A stretch of DNA of 64,000 nt from Bacteroides propionicifaciens DSM 19291 = JCM 14649 (GTDB lineage: Bacteria > Bacteroidota > Bacteroidia > Bacteroidales > Bacteroidaceae), in assembly GCF_000375405.1 (NCBI RefSeq), contig NZ_AQWS01000011.1, positions 16,344-80,343 on the forward strand, read 5' to 3'. The number at the start of each line of letters is the position of its first letter. The first letter of the stretch is position 1. This document shows positions 63,760 to 64,000 of this stretch, piece after piece. Position numbers and translations under genes: made by a program. The notes under the pieces were generated by a model. It saw nothing but the letters and a program-made list of their open reading frames with translations. It had not been told where the DNA came from and searched no databases.

Positions 63760-64000
63760 GGATAAAAAACTATCTTTATCCAATGAAACAACGAAAAGTA
63801 TACAACCGAGAGTTTAAAGAAAATGCAGTCAAGTTGAGTTATGAAAGAGATAACTTAAGTCAGTTTGCTCGTGAGTTAGGAATCTCAGTCAAGCAACTCT
63901 ATAGTTGGCGAAGCCAATACAAGATTAAAGGATCAGAGAGCTTCCCTGGAAATGGTAATACGGCATTGAGTGAGGATGCTAAAGCGTTAGCACAGCTGAA
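63760..64000 (+). mobile_element. Left part of an IS3-type insertion sequence, cut by window edge
   Basis: The transposase gene begins at 63783 and runs off the edge. Upstream, arms GGATAAA (63760-63766) and TTTATCC (63775-63781) form a hairpin that ends two bases before the ATG. The exact left terminal inverted repeat cannot be fixed without the right end; it may begin near 63730, inside the preceding frame. Confidence 0.7.
63783..64000 (+). CDS. IS3 family transposase OrfA, partial
   Basis: The frame (72 codons in the window) starts MKQRKVYNREFKENAVKLSYE and has the helix-turn-helix LSQFARELGISVKQLYSWRSQYK (residues 26-48) typical of IS3-family OrfA, followed by LSEDAKALAQLK, the beginning of the leucine-zipper region. 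The OrfB catalytic DDE part would lie beyond the edge, normally reached by a -1 frameshift. The ATG lies immediately after a small hairpin that can hide the start from read-through transcripts. Right end not visible. Confidence 0.88.
   Translation, partial: MKQRKVYNREFKENAVKLSYERDNLSQFARELGISVKQLYSWRSQYKIKGSESFPGNGNTALSEDAKALAQL

Noticed and set aside
1..64000. CRISPR arrays, rRNA genes, toxin-antitoxin pairs, restriction-modification genes
   Set aside because: I looked for regularly spaced repeats, rRNA core sequences and such gene pairs and found none I can support.

Overview
The window is chromosomal DNA from a low-GC member of the Bacteroidetes, most likely order Bacteroidales. This rests on Mfa-like fimbrillin lipoproteins, a SusC-like TonB-dependent receptor, DUF5689 and DUF2795 proteins, a PG_1098-like THUMP methyltransferase, a TIGR02757 protein, a b-type cytochrome fumarate reductase (CAB order), an ATP-type PEP carboxykinase, and -7 promoter boxes of the Bacteroidetes form TAnnTTTG. 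Genus cannot be fixed from the sequence alone.

Layout. 1-8356: a minus-strand run with a partial YghO-like GNAT protein, a Ca2+/Na+ antiporter, a THUMP-like methyltransferase, a VanX-type dipeptidase, RdgB, a YitT protein and LeuS. 8798-11422: mutS. 11780-13589: two joined gene remnants, a headless type II NADH dehydrogenase and an altronate dehydratase lacking both ends, followed by lgt, ychF and a TIGR02757 gene. 16596-29523: a 13-kb minus-strand locus of secreted and outer-membrane proteins. In transcription order it holds a fimbrillin-like lipoprotein fused to a NUC1-type DNA/RNA endonuclease, three more fimbrillin-like lipoproteins, a TonB-dependent receptor, a tandem DUF5689 lipoprotein, and a secreted endonuclease/exonuclease/phosphatase. 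It has a promoter at one end and a terminator at the other, and three of its gaps hold strong hairpins without U-tracts. I read it as a candidate system for capturing, cutting and importing extracellular nucleic acid. 29882-36914: nadB, a PH-domain protein, lpdA, dacB, a barrel protein, DUF2795, a cobalamin adenosyltransferase and a conserved unknown. 36979-39249: a GH92 alpha-mannosidase gene broken by one in-frame TAA. 39585-42451: a 2-oxoacid:ferredoxin oxidoreductase pair. 42468-57972: housekeeping genes (comF, Nudix, a TPR plus beta-barrel pair, topA, upp, pckA, dusB, a U32 tRNA-hydroxylation protein, a thioesterase, dprA). 58148-61614: the sdh/frd operon.

62009-64000: the left end of an integrated mobile element. 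It begins in a tRNA 3'-end remnant that still carries its terminator, continues with three phased 11-bp repeats, a tyrosine integrase and a small S24-like protein, and runs into an IS3-type transposase gene cut by the window edge.

Metabolically, KorAB, fumarate reductase, PckA and Lpd fit the succinate-forming, partly reductive carbon flow of anaerobic Bacteroidales. No CRISPR array, rRNA gene or complete tRNA gene was found.
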